From Dryas octopetala (Eukaryota; Streptophyta; Magnoliopsida; Rosales; Rosaceae): a DNA stretch of 64,000 nucleotides. Where the stretch lies: contig OY992833.1 of NCBI GenBank assembly GCA_963921425.1, forward strand, positions 15,975,738-16,039,737, written 5' to 3'. Below, piece after piece: positions 25,956 through 37,990 of this stretch (the stretch's first letter is position 1; each line of letters starts with the position of its first letter). The position numbers were made by a program, and so were the translations under genes. A model generated the notes under the pieces. That model worked only from the letters and a program-made list of their open reading frames with translations. It was not told the DNA's origin and did no database searches.

Positions 25956-27701
25956 TGCAAACAACAGTAAGTCCAGACAAAATTTAGAAGATACGGCCAT
26001 AAGGCCTTCTAATATGGCAAGACCCAATTTTTGTAACCTAAAATCCATTTTGGGTCTCAAATAATACTAAGACTCATTTTTCACTTCAATTTTTGTGACC
26101 AAAAGCTCATTTTGGGTCTCAGTATTTTATACTTATTTAAAATATGGCTAATATTAATTAAGTAATGTTTAATTTATAATTTAAAACTCAAATAATTATA
26201 AAAAGTATACCATTGATTTTATTTTAATGAGATCTTTAAAATAAGGTCAATATTGAATATATTTGGAACGACAACAATCTTCATCCGAATGACGACAAAT
26301 ATTTAAAAGAAACCACACTAAAACAACTAAATACTAGAACGAGTACATAAAATTAACAACAACAACAACCTATGACAATCTTGATCAGGCGACTGTGGGC
26401 CGAGATAAACTTGTTTCGTCGATCTGTCGAGATTCTTTTCTTGCCTAATGCTGGCTAAGACTTCACCTTGTTGTGGTTACGGTTACTCTATGACTGAACT
26501 CGAAGGAAGTTACCACGGGGCTAAGTGTTTCATGTGCTAAGTAAAAGCAAAATACCTTAAATCAAAATGTAAATATGATATACTAGGGGTGGAGTTAGTA
26601 GCTAATGGTGGTCCTCACCACAAATCTGACCATGTTTCAATCTCCAGTCATATCATGTTTGTGTGACCATAAGGAAAAAATGTTTTTTAAAAAAGTTCTA
26701 AATAACAAATAAAGTAAAGTGCAAGTAAAGTGAATGGATCTCAGAAGCTGAGAAGTAGATAGATTTAACCAGCGTGCAATACTTAGAGAATAAAGGAAGC
26801 TTTAACTATTCAAGAGAACAAGAAATAAAGATAAAAACACTACAGATCTAAGCAATAAATCATATTCAACTCAACCCAAAACAATAAAGAACAATAACTC
26901 TTTCTCACTGTTCATAAAAAAGGTTTACACTTTTAAGGAAAGATGAAATAAAGACAAGAACAAGGCAACAAAATAAATGCAACAAGACTTTGGTAATGAC
27001 TACTTAAAAGCCAAAACAGTGAAGAAAATGCATTGACAAGACAAAGAAAGACTTGAAATATTCAAAAAGTAGCCATTTTGGGATCTGGGTTTTGTGTGGA
27101 GGTTTGATGATGCCTTCATTCATTATGTAGCTTTGCTTTTATAGTGCTTTTGGATTAGGGTTTTCAAGTTGCCTTTTGGGGATGCCTTACACATGTAAGG
27201 CCTACTTAGATCCTTGTTTGCCCTACCTAATCCTCGTACTATCGTCAGCTTTCTTCATGCCACGTTTGTCCTTTTCCAACTGCTGTATAAACACCTTTTC
27301 AGGTCATGTTCCCTCTTTGATGTCATTTTGATTCTTCTTGTTTGCTTGTTTACTCCGTCCCAATTCATTGTATAACTTGTTACGCTCGAAGCCATTACTT
27401 TGGTCGAGATTATGTTATCTCGGCCGAGAAGGTGCAACTTTGTTTGACTGGCTATGGTCTTTGCTACATCTTTCTTCCACGTGACAAAGTTAGGGTACAT
27501 GTGACACTTTTTAGGATTAGTTCCAACATTGGGCTTTATGGCCTACTTATGGACAAGTAAATTTTTATAGGAGCTAGTTGTGTATTTGGCATTACATGCA
27601 TTGAGGAGGAACATAAGAGTAATTCTATGTATGTGTTGGTTTATAAAGTTTTAGCCTCTTTATTTATTGTCAATTAATTTTGAATTGAATGCTTAGATTT
27701 C
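25956..27701. other. Intergenic DNA, no gene seen
   Basis: Open frames at 27255-27500 and 27342-27560 overlap on opposite strands and have no domain. AT-rich spacer, with short tandem phrases such as AAAATCCATTTTGGGTCTCA/AAAGCTCATTTTGGGTCTCA at 26040-26120. Confidence 0.4.
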
Positions 27702-27780
27702 TTCATAGTATCAAAGCTATTCATGTATTGGGCTCAACAACCAGCAAAGCTGTGTTGACGTTTTCTTTTTTACTTTTTTA
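27702..27780. repeat. Direct repeat, copy A (PBS-like start)
   Basis: About 78 bp that recurs at 29321-29398 in the same orientation with scattered changes (shared phrase TTGGGCTCAACAACCAG). Both copies start with ATRGTATYAAAGC, which resembles the initiator-tRNA primer-binding site of LTR elements. The GC-rich MULE at 27786 sits exactly between the copies. Confidence 0.6.
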
Positions 27781-27785
27781 ATTGG

Positions 27786-29314
27786 GAAAATTTGAACAAA
27801 ATAACGTGATATTTACATCCATTCGTAATTGATGATACAACATTCAAAGTATTTTAATTAAAGACTCTATTTTCATTTACGTTCAATCAAAGATATTCCG
27901 TCACTTTTGTCGGTATTTCTGTTAAAAATTGATCATGTGTCAAACACATGACTAATTTTAAGGGTAAAAGTGTATATTCCTGTATAAAATAATTAAAAAA
28001 ATAAAACTAAATGAATTTTAAAAATTAAAAAAGAAAAAAGAAAAAAAAGGGGGTTGGAGACCCAACCCAACCGCCATCCTCTGCACCATGGTCCATGCCA
28101 ACCCAGCCCCGCCCATCCCCTCACCACCTAGCCCCGGCCGTCCCTCTTCCCCCATCAGCTCATCTCTCTGCCTCTCCTCTCTTTCTCTCTCACCTCTCTT
28201 ACCCAGCCCTTCCCCCATCTCCCCCTCATTTGCATTTCTCTTTCCCGCACCCGCACCCGCACCCTCTCTCTCTCGCGCGACCTTCACTGTACCCACAACC
28301 GGCCTCCACCGAGCCCAGCCGTCTGGGCAGTGTTCCGGCGTCCCAAAGGCCACCGGCGTGTTCCACTCAGGCCGGCCAACCTACCCCTGCCCTCTAGTTC
28401 GCCGGCCAGGCACCCTGTGCGCCGAAATCAGCTCGGAAGCCTAGCTGTACCTCCAGATTCTTTCGCCGATTCCGGCCATTCTCGGGAGCTTCTGGACCCG
28501 ATTTTAAGTGGGTTCTTCTCCCCACATCTTGGGCTTCAAAACCCATAGCTTCTTGTTGATTTTAACTGAGTTTTTCGGGGTTTGACTTTCTTGTGAATAG
28601 TGCCTCCACGGGTTCCCCTTCCACCGCCGGCCTTGGGGCTGTTTTGGTGTTGATTTTATGTTGATTCTAACTCCTAGAAACCCCTAATGGTCAACCCAAA
28701 CTGAAATTGTGTGAGAATTTGTGTTTTTCAGGTGTTGCCGTCGCTTGTGGCGGAGGGTTGGGTGGTTTTCTTTGTTGTTCTGCCCAATTGGAACCCCAAA
28801 GCCCATTTCCAAGTCCAGTTGTCAAATTGGGTGAGTTTCTGTGATTTTTTGAGTGGCAGGCAGCCCCGCGGGTGGTGGTTGCCGCCCATTTCCGGGCAAG
28901 CTACCAGCGCCGTTGGGGCTAGGTGGGGGTGATGGTGGTGGTGGGGAAGGAGAGGGGAGGGGCTGGTTGGTGGGTTTAGTTTTAGTTTAATTTTTTTTTA
29001 ATTATTTTAGTTTAATTTTTTTTTGTAATTGTTTTAGTTTTATTTGTTTAATTAGTTTAGTTTTATTTTTGTAATTGTTTAGTTTTAATTTTTTAATTAT
29101 TTTTTAGAAGAATAGACACTTTTATCTCTAAAAATTAGTCATGTGATTGTTATATTATCAATTTTTAACCATGATCAATTTTTAACGGATATAATAACAG
29201 AGTTGACAGAAAGTTCTTGATTGAATCGTAAGTGAAAGTGAAATTCTTAATTAGAAATGTCGCATCATCAACTATAAATTAGTGTAAATATCACGTTTTT
29301 TTGCTCAAATTTTC
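27786..29314. mobile_element. MULE-like element with a GC-rich centre (possible Pack-MULE), 1.5 kb
   Basis: The left end GAAAATTTGAACAAAATAACGTGATATTTACA-like segment is mirrored at the right end (about 29285-29314), and inverted similarity continues for about 200 bp with moderate divergence. The 9-bp flanks TTTAATTGG (27777-27785) and TTTAATTCA (29315-29323) agree at 7 of 9. The centre (28060-28950) is strikingly GC-rich, with long C/T tracts and proline/serine-rich open frames in two plus-strand frames. A splice-like TTTTTCAGGTGTTG near 28724 follows. This composition is foreign to the AT-rich surroundings and typical of captured 5' gene ends in Pack-MULEs, but I could not identify a donor gene. 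Confidence 0.65.
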
Positions 29315-29320
29315 TTTAAT

Positions 29321-29398
29321 TCATGGTATTAAAGCTATGCATGGGTTGGGCTCAACAACCAGTAGAGCTGTGCTGAAGTTTTCTTTTTTGTTTTTTTA
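29321..29398. repeat. Direct repeat, copy B (PBS-like start)
   Basis: Second copy of the sequence at 27702-27780. See that entry. Confidence 0.6.
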
Positions 29399-30056
29399 AT
29401 TATAAGAACAAATTATCATAAGCCTGCGTGGAATGATTTTTAAATTTTAAGGAAAAAAATTAATTTCGGCTCTTACAATTTTGTGTCGGGCTATGGGGAT
29501 CGATATGTGTTACTTCTGTAGGATGACGATCAATTGTCATAAGGGCTGATCAGCTGTGTATTTTTGTTTTTGGTATTTATGTTTTCTTCTTGTGTTTTAA
29601 TATTCTTCTTTAGGTTTATAGGGCATATTTAGGTGATTAATTAGGATAGGGTTAGTATGCTTTAAAATACTTATAGTGTAATTTGCAAATTTTTTGAAAC
29701 TAATCTGAATTATTCTTCTTGGGTTTCAACCCCTATTTCTAATATACACACAAGTACAGGATCCTATTTCGTTCACTTGTGCAACCTTTTTGTTTCTCTC
29801 TATCACTTTCTTTATCCACCAACACTGAAGTAAGAAACTGTAGTGTCCTCTCAACGTTTCATTCACAATAAAGTGAGAGCTTCTTTTGAGTGTCACTTAG
29901 CCCCCTCCTACCAACTCGATCAAAGTAGCAACTTTTTAAGCTAGTTCGCACCAGTCTCTTCTTTTGGCTTACAAAGCAAGACACATCAAATACGTGCCCA
30001 CAAACTTTGCTTATACCCCAAAGCATGCACCCAACCACAGCACTTAATTGTATAGC

Positions 30057-30060
<4 letters not shown>
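29399..30060. other. Upstream intergenic DNA of the USP-kinase gene
   Basis: No gene seen. AT-rich, leading into a GA microsatellite and the promoter of the kinase gene at 30344. Confidence 0.45.

Positions 30061-30093
<33 letters not shown>
30061..30093. repeat. (GA)n microsatellite in the promoter region
   Basis: About 16 GA repeats, 250 bp upstream of the start codon at 30344. GA/CT tracts in this position are frequent in plant promoters (GAGA-type elements). A regulatory role is inference only. Confidence 0.9.
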
Positions 30094-30094
<1 letters not shown>

Positions 30095-30215
30095 AGCTCT
30101 CCTATTGCCACTGTAAAAGGAATTTCATGCTTCCTAAACAAGAATAATAGAATGAGAGCCAAGGTGGCCTCACACTCCAACTCACCTTAATCATGTGCTA
30201 TTATCTTATTCCTCT

Positions 30216-30225
30216 ACATATATAG
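30216..30225 (+). promoter_or_regulatory. Candidate TATA box of the USP-kinase gene
   Basis: ACATATATAG about 120 bp upstream of the ATG at 30344. Supported by composition and spacing only. Confidence 0.3.
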
Positions 30226-30343
30226 TCTTAAACTGAGTTAGTTATGTGCATGGTTTCATGGTTGACAAGAATCACAAGAACTAATATATATAACTGAAAC
30301 TCCCCTGCACATATTGATCAACTGCATTCACAACCTACACATA

Positions 30344-33300
30344 ATGGTCCCTTCAAGCCCTGCTAAGATACTCATAGGCATCTCTACAGACCCAGATGAG
30401 AGCAGAGAGTTGCTCTCACGGGCAATTGGAGTTCTAGCTCATCCGAATGACAACATTGTTGCCATACATGTTCTTGGTCAGTAGGTTTAAATTTACTATA
30501 TGCATTTTTATGTATATCTCATTCATTTAAACTAATTAGTGAGTGTGGTAACTAGAGTTGCATTAGTTTGGCTCTAGTGTATATGCATACAGCAAACCAG
30601 CTGGTAATTGCATTATATATACTAGTTTTTGTTATCAGATTAGTAGCATTGTCAACTTCAATCAATTTATTTGTATGTGTAGTGTGCCTAAATTTTGCAA
30701 TGTCTTACATGATTATTTGTATTTCAGTTGGGGAGGAGAGGAAGAAGGGCGAATTAGCAGCAAAAAATCAATCACAGCTTCGTCGAGCAAAAGCCTATGT
30801 TATATCTGTGCTTGGAGAATTTGCGAGGACTTGCCAATCTAAGCAGGTGAACTGGACTTAATTAGTGATGTGAAAGATTTATAAAAAGTATGCTAATGCA
30901 ATTCTACAATGGAGTTAGAAGGCTAAACTGTCTACCATTAATTTTCAGATAAATTTGGAAGCTAGAGTAGCTTTTAGCTCCAGTGTGGGAAAAGGTCTAA
31001 TTGAGGAAGCAAAATCCAGTTTGGCAGACTATCTTCTACTCTGTGGCTCAAGAAACCAATCAATTAGGTGAAATTGAAAACCAGGTTAATTAAACTTAAA
31101 ATTTTCACATTTTCTTCAATATGACCCCTCTTAATTGACTTTTTTTCCTCATTGAATTAGAACACCCTCCATTACAAGATACTGCTTCAAACATGCCCCA
31201 GCTGTTTGCGCACTGGTTTTGTTTGGGAAATCTAAGAAACCTCAGCAAAAATCAGATTCACATTCTGCAGACTCTAAAGGTAGCCTATTTTAAAATAATC
31301 TCGTATGGTATAAAAAGTCAATTGTGGATTGTATTCTAATCTGTCCCAAATGGCAGAAATCTGTGAATTATCAAGTTCAAGGTGGACAAACAATACCATT
31401 CATAGTGGCAGAACTGCATCCTCTTCTAAAAAGCAAATTGTCCAAGAAACAAAGAGCAAAAACCCTTCACCAAGAACTGTTCTAGATGAATTTGAAGCAG
31501 AATCTCAGAGCACAGAAGATGATACCTGTAGCTATGGGGACTCGACCATCACCGAGTCCCCCTCCCTGGCCCCCAAGTTCAACAGCCAAACCAACATAAG
31601 GAAGCAAGGATTTTCATCTTCCAAATTTATCACTTCTTTTTTAGGTTCACCATTTAGAAAAAGAAATGGCAGTTTATCTAAAAAAGAAAAGGAGATACCT
31701 TTGCTGAAGTGCTTCAGCTACAAGGAGATCATGAATGCTACAGATAGCTTCCACCCAGGTAAAAGTGTCGGTACAATTTATCTTCACAATAATATCTGAA
31801 CACATTGAAAATTGTGGTATTTTGCCAACTTCCCTTGTAGCCCTGGTGGTTTTGGGATTATTTGGAATTCATATGCCATTTGGTTGCTCTGTGTTTCAGA
31901 TAATCTGGTAGGTGTAGGTGGGTATTCAGAAGTATATAGGGGCGATCTTTCGAATGGACGAACCATTGCAGTTAAAATGTTGGCCAAGGACAACAAGGAT
32001 GCTAACAAGGAAAAAGAGTTCCTCATGGAATTGGGTGTAATTTTACATGTCTGCCATCCAAATACAGCTAACTTAGTTGGTTGCTGCATTGAAAATGGAC
32101 TCTACCTGATATTTGATTTCTCTCAAAATGGAAATTTGGCATCTGCTTTGCATGGTAAGAAAGATATACTGCCCTCAACTTCAGTAGGATGCAGAGTCAT
32201 GAATATCTTTAGACATTGTATGCTGAAGACTTTGGAAACAAATCAAATTCATATGCTGCATTGGAGTGGAAGAAAAGGAACAAGTTATTGAAAGCAAAAT
32301 TTGATTTTGTTATTAAAACTAATTAGAGAAAGTTTACTAAATTCTGTAATTGATAGGCTAAGTTTCTCAACAGTTGGAAAATTCAGGGATTATTCATGAT
32401 CTGTTGAACTGTGAATAATAAATTAGTTATGCTTGGTATGAACAACTTGCTTATTAATTGGGACCCTCTCAATCAATCTTCAGGTAAATCGTGCGAGTCA
32501 CTTGCATGGCCTATTAGATACAAAATCACCATTGGAGTTGCAAGGGGTCTGCATTATCTACATAAATGTTGCAAGCACCGAATAATACATCGTGACATAA
32601 AAGCCTCGAATGTTCTTCTTGGGCCAGATTATGAACCACAGGTGAGGAAGCAAACAACTTACGTCAGTATAATAAGCTTGATAGTGTAATCACTCATCTA
32701 ATTCAGATGTGGTTTTATCTCTCTGCAGATTACTGACTTTGGACTAGCAAAGTGGCTTCCTAACAAATGGACTCACCATGCAGTGATTCCAATTGAGGGT
32801 ACATTTGGATACTTAGCACCAGAGTACTTCATGCATGGAATTGTGGATGAAAAAACAGATATTTTTGCATTTGGGGTTCTTCTTTTGGAGATTGTAACTG
32901 GCCGAAAGCCTGTGGATTCATCAAAGAAAAACCTTCTCCTTTGGGTAAGGAATTTCTAACCAATTGTGTGAATTTAACATATAACACACACACACATACA
33001 CACATGCATATCAGTATATCTCTTCATCTTCCTCTAATTGTTGAGAGGCTGTAGGAAAACAAAACCTGAAGAAATCAAAGCCAAGACCCAAAATTGATCC
33101 TGCTACAAGAATCCATGTCCTTTCTTGTAATATATTGAAATGAAAGTTGAAAAAATGGGATAACAGATGAAAGAATTTGACCTGTTAGAAACAGAGAAAA
33201 AGGTTAAAATAAAACTTTTAAGAGCTTCAAGCATGCCTCCCTTCTTTATCTTGAATCAAGAAAACTGAAAATTCCCTCATTTCACCATACTATTTATTTA

Positions 33301-33844
33301 TTACTGATGTTTGGCATATATATGCAGGCAAAGCCTCTTATGGAATCAGGGGACATAGCAAAGCTAGCTGATCCAAAACTGGAAGGAAAATATGATGCAG
33401 AACAACTTCATAGAGTAGTGCTTACAGCTTCCTATTGTGTGAGGCAATCCTCAGTTTGGCGTCCATCAATGAGTGAGGTACATCACAAAGTATTATGTGT
33501 GAGAATGTGGAGTGTGTTATCCCACACTGGAAAATTTTAGCCTTGTATAAGTGCTTATAACAGTCTTGGGCCTCTTCTCCTCTAGTAAATTAGTTTTGGG
33601 TTGGATGCTCTAATAAACTTTATTATGCTGAATGCAATAATTTCATCAAATACATAATTTGAAACCATTATTGATATATTTGTTCTTTTTTTGGGTTTAG
33701 GTTTTGGAGCTTCTCACCAATGGCCATAACGCTGAGGTTGCAAGGAGCAGGATTCCTAAGTTTACCTCAGATGAGTTGGATGATTACTCAATGGTTTATG
33801 GGTATGATGTTCCAGTAGATATTGATTTGGAGGACTATTTATGA
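30344..33844 (+). CDS. Receptor-like cytoplasmic kinase with N-terminal USP-like domain, 604 aa, ten exons
   Basis: Exons are 30344-30476, 30728-30846, 30949-31067, 31161-31279, 31357-31758, 31900-32154, 32484-32641, 32729-32944, 33328-33477 and 33701-33844. All have GT-AG borders and phases that join. The first four exons (aa 1-163) encode a universal-stress-protein/adenine-nucleotide alpha-hydrolase-like fold (ILIGISTDPDESRELLSRAI, NIVAIHVL). A Ser/Lys-rich linker (aa 164-285) includes SFRKRNGSLSKKEK-like basic residues. The kinase domain follows: Gly loop VGVGGYSEV (aa 301-309), K323 in IAVKML, HRDIKASN (418-425), DFG (438-440) and APEY. Key residues are intact, and it is an RD kinase. This is the architecture of the plant RLCK VI group kinases that pair USP-like and kinase domains. 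No signal peptide or membrane span is seen, so the protein should be cytosolic. Ligand and substrates are not readable here. A copy of the last exon lies at 63790. Confidence 0.95.
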
Positions 33845-35079
33845 GTATTTAGACAGTTTTTATTTATTTTTTTTATTTTCTGCATGATGGTATTCGATAT
33901 AATTACTTGTGATAAGAGAGTTATAGTTCACTGAGTGAAAGATAAAAAAGTTGGCTTCATCCTGTAACTTAAGTATTGGACTACTTCCACATACTATGTT
34001 AATTCGGAATTCCTATGTTATTTTTCATTTTCTTGGGTAATTCAAGTATCAGAACTCTAGTAAATTCTTGATTCAGGTCAAAAACTCAAAAACCATGATT
34101 TACCATAATCTATGAGGTTTTTTGTTTTTTTGTTTTTTTTGGAGCATCAAAATACTGAAAGTCTTCCTGTGAGTCAAATTATAATTCAACTCCCTCAAAA
34201 GCTTAAAGAACAATGCTTGGCTTCTTTCCTGGAAGAAGTCATTTCTCTTTACATTCTCAATTTGATGTATTGGATTATAATGAGATATGGTCGTTAAGAA
34301 ATAATTTCGTCCCCGAAATCCCTAAGTGATACTTAACAGGTGAAAACGTTCTCCAAAAAAATACTTCGTTGACTAGCAGCTATTGGGTTTGAGGAATACT
34401 TTCACAAGAACAGAAACTAAACAGAATATTGTCGGATCTCATTCCTAGAATGAGCAGATGAAGAACGAGCAGAGTTTAATTTACTACAAACTAAACTTCT
34501 GTGCAAACTTTCCAACTACTACCCTTGTAATGCAACTGCACTACCACACTTTTGGCTCATTCCAAATGACTTGTCCAAAGTCCGAGCTTGATACAATGTC
34601 TTGATCTCATGGTGGTGCTATTATCTCAGATCTAAAGGTCTTAAACTCACGGGATACCAAACTCACACAAAACTCAAAGTTTGCAAACACAAACCAACTA
34701 ACGTGTAACGTCCTAACAACGAAAGAAGTCTCGTCGAAAAGACCTTTGAGTTCTTCAGTAGGATCTTACAGAGTAACAAGTGTTGGACTTAATCGAATCC
34801 TTACATGTCCAAAGATGTTGGTCGAAGAATAAAAAAAAAAAAAACATAAATTATTTCTAAAGACAAAAAATCAAGGTTCTTAACTGTAAATCCACCTAAA
34901 TAAATTAAGTTAAGGTCATTCTATTCTCGTGGACGTGTCTGGAGGCGAGAAAAAGACAACCGATGGCTCGACATATCCAGCGCTCAGCGGATGCACATAC
35001 ATCCTTCATCTGGATATGCATATTTTAGGTTGTAGATGATAAATTTTAGGTTGCAGATGCATGTGTTTAAGTTGTAGAT

Positions 35080-35172
35080 GCAGGCTGCATCTGCAGCTGC
35101 GGAGTGCTCGGCAAGAACCGCAGAGTGCTCGTTAAGAACCTCTGAGTGCTCGGCAAGAATTGTCAAGCGCTT
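35080..35172. repeat. Short imperfect tandem repeat, about 22 bp unit
   Basis: Copies of GAGTGCTCGGCAAGAACCG, with variants, occur about four times. Just upstream, a related run of TTAGGTTGTAGATGCA-like units (35030-35080) is repeated about three times. No function is apparent. Confidence 0.75.
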
Positions 35173-35299
35173 AGTAAGAATTTTGTTATGCGACTTAACT
35201 TTTGGGGCGGGTGGACTATGGGTTAAGTTTCTTTCTCATTTTGGCCTTCTACTTAAATTACCCAAAAAAACTTATTCAATTCCTTAACCATTCGGCCAT

Positions 35300-36210
35300 A
35301 CAAGGCAAAGCTCAAGAAATTGGAGGGGCAATTTTTGCATTCTATTTGACCTAGGTCATGCGATTGAAGGCCGAAGAGTAATCAAGATAGAAAGATTCAT
35401 GTGCCCACATGGTTTTCTGCCTATCCAGCATGACGGGTTTTAGCCTAAAGTTCAAAGGCCAAACTGAGATTACCAGTCTAGTCCACCCTAAGATATAGCA
35501 TGGAAGTCAGTAATCCTAATCCTAGTAGGAGTTTACAGTATCCAAAAAGACCACAACACTAAAGAGTCGGAATCCCAACAAGATTTGGAGACCTTGGGAA
35601 CAAGGAATTAATGTGATCCATATAACCTCTCCAAAAACTCAACAATAAGACAAACGAAGCAATAACTTCTTGCAATCAAGTTTCTCAAGCAACAACTCTC
35701 ATAGGTTTTTTTAGGATTATCTTTTAAAGTTTCTGTGAATTTCTATTTGATTTGTAGCTCTCCTAAGCAATACCACGTCCTTAGTATCGATTTAGGGTTT
35801 TTTGTTCATGTTATCTTTTCAGTGTTTTCATGCAAGATTCATTGTGAGAACTACTATTTTTTACAAACCTTTATATAATCAAGTTGTTTTTAACTTCATC
35901 ATCAAAGGGCATTACTTTTATTTAGATCCTTTAATTTAACAAAAATACTTCTTACTTTTGAGTTCATATACACAATTACTATTACTCATGATGACGACCA
36001 ATGAAGTCCTTACTCTCAAGGCAATCAAAAACCTAGGTCAAGATTTGTGTTCCTTTTTTGACCGAACAATCATTTGGTTTAAGTAAGATTTTCATCACAA
36101 TTTACACACTTGGCCTTCAATCGTGTGGTGGCATAGCCGAGGCACTCAGACAGAAGGACGTGGTGTTACTATCATCTCGTTCGTACACCTAATTGAGAAG
36201 ATTTAAACAA
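35300..36210 (+). mobile_element. Possible LTR-retroelement remnant
   Basis: Layout resembles the segment at 11810-12740: a TATA-like CATATAACC near 35620, an A-rich leader, then a GC-richer block with CTTCAATCGTGTGGTGGCAT (about 36116). No coding domain, second copy or TSD was found. Weak call. If real, it is an old fragment. Confidence 0.22.
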
Positions 36211-36465
36211 CAACAATAACTTAGCAACGTTCTAGAATGACATAACTTGTCTACATATACATACATAAATGGTGGGGATTGTACCTCCCCCCTTACATCA
36301 CTCATCCACTATAGAACTTGTCCTTATATCAACTTGGAAAGTTAAATGCCATAGTTTTTCTTTTTGTGTTATCATAAAAGACCACTGTTATTGGGCAAAA
36401 TATAATAATAAGACAGGGAAGAAATATCTTAATAGGAGAAATAGTACGTAGATTGCAAAAGAAAA

Positions 36466-36491
36466 AAATATATATATATATATATATATAT
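36466..36491. repeat. (TA)n microsatellite
   Basis: Simple TA repeat in intergenic DNA. Confidence 0.9.
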
Positions 36492-36741
36492 TGATGTTAT
36501 TGATGTTAACGGAGACAGATATATTGATGTTATTTTCATCGAGTTACATTCTTTACTGAACTAGAATTGATAGAGATCTATTGTTAACAAAATGTATGAT
36601 TGAACTTCTTGAATAAATAAAATGTAGGGGAGGGACTTATATATTATCCCTCTTTCTAATATCATGCCATTAATTACACTTGGACCACTAGTATGTAGGA
36701 AATTTTATCGACTAGCTTCATATATGAAATTCTCAAACAGA

Positions 36742-37990
36742 TCACTAAAACAAGCTTAGAGGGGGTTGAATAGACTTAAGCAACAAATTGTCTAATTTTA
36801 ATTTTACCAAGTTGATGAATTAAGCAGCGGATTAAAATCAATCAAACTTGTTCAAGTAAACAATCAAACAACCACACAAAGAACATAGAGATTTGTTGAC
36901 GCAGAAAACCCTCAACTGGGAAAAACCGCTGGACCTAGTCCAGGGAAAACAATCCACTATGATATCTAAAAAGTTACAACCAGTGACTTAATCCAAACTT
37001 AATGTGGACTTCTCCTAGAAAGATAAATTGACCTCACACCACTTGCTACTCTTCAATCATAGGAATTGTATGGAGGTCTTCTTGCCAACACCCTGAAGAC
37101 AAAAGCTCACGACCCAGCTTTGATCTTGATGCTCAAGTTCAACCAATGATGGAGAATGAATGAATGAAGGCAAAAACTTGAATAGATTCACAAAGAACAA
37201 TCTATTCAAACTATCTATGTTTATGCACGATAAACTATCATATATGATTTGTGTTTATGCAACAAGGATTTTCATATAATCAAAACTCACACTAAACCCT
37301 AGAATACACAATCTCTCAAAAGTGTAATGTATGAGCAATTTAGACTTATGATAAAACAAACTATTTATAAGAGTCAAAACCCTAACAACCTAGGAAATAA
37401 ATCACAAACCATATAGGAAAGGATTAACAATTACTTAGACTTAAGAACCTTGAAAACCTAGGATTAGAAAACTTAGAAAAACATTTAAAAATGTGTGAGA
37501 TCGATTTTACAAACCATAGGATCAATCCTATACGGGTTAGGAAAAATCAACGTCTTGGTAGGATCGATCCTACCTCCCATAGGATTGCTCCTACAAGAGC
37601 TTTGTAAAAACAAACCCAAGGGAGGATTGATTTTCCCATCCAAAGGATTGATCCTCGATCTGGAATGAAAATTTTCAAAACACTTTTAAACCCGTATAGG
37701 ATCGATCCTCCCAAGGGTAGGATCGGTCCTCCGCAACCAAAACATCTTTTTTATCATTTTCAAACATCTTTTTCAAACCCGAAAACATTTAAACACATTT
37801 AAATGCATATGAACATAATTTTAACCATCTAGAATGCATGCAAGGTCTCTAAGTCACATGACCTTAATCCTAAGAGAAATTGAACATCAAGACTTACCTT
37901 TAAGAAACCGCATCGGATATGACATGAGACTTGAGAATCAACCTTCGCTATAAAATTAGATAATTAACAAAACTCCTTAAAACTTCATTA
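36742..37990. repeat. Unclassified interspersed repeat with palindromic AGGATCGATCCT units
   Basis: Begins near the phrase TTAGAGGGGGTTGAATAG, followed by GGGAAAAACCGC and AATCCACTATGATATC (36915-36965). Related phrases occur at 44330-44400 inside a CACTA element. The inner part (37500-37740) holds the palindrome GGATCGATCC repeated in variant form about six times. No open frame. The phrases are typical of dispersed plant repeats, possibly LTR-derived, but I cannot fix ends or class. Confidence 0.45.
37500..37740. repeat. Cluster of short palindromes (AGGATCGATCCT type)
   Basis: Variants of AGGATYGATCCT occur near 37500, 37520, 37560, 37580, 37625, 37645, 37695 and 37715. They alternate with diverged spacers and are arranged as pairs flanking CCCATAGG or CCCAAGGG phrases. 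Confidence 0.7.

Larger units (their letters stand above)
33845..36740. other. Intergenic DNA with repeat remnants, no gene seen
   Basis: Contains the kinase 3' UTR, the short tandem repeat at 35080-35170 and a possible LTR-like segment (35300-36200), each listed separately. Small open frames at 34112-34297 and 35078-35287 have no domain. Confidence 0.4.

Noticed and set aside
28088-28548. Proline/serine-rich open frames in two plus-strand frames
   Set aside because: They come from C/T-rich low-complexity DNA inside a TIR element. They overlap in several frames and show no domain.
34984-35166. Repeated EHSAVLAEHS peptide on the minus strand
   Set aside because: A translation of the 22-bp tandem repeat, with no start context or domain.
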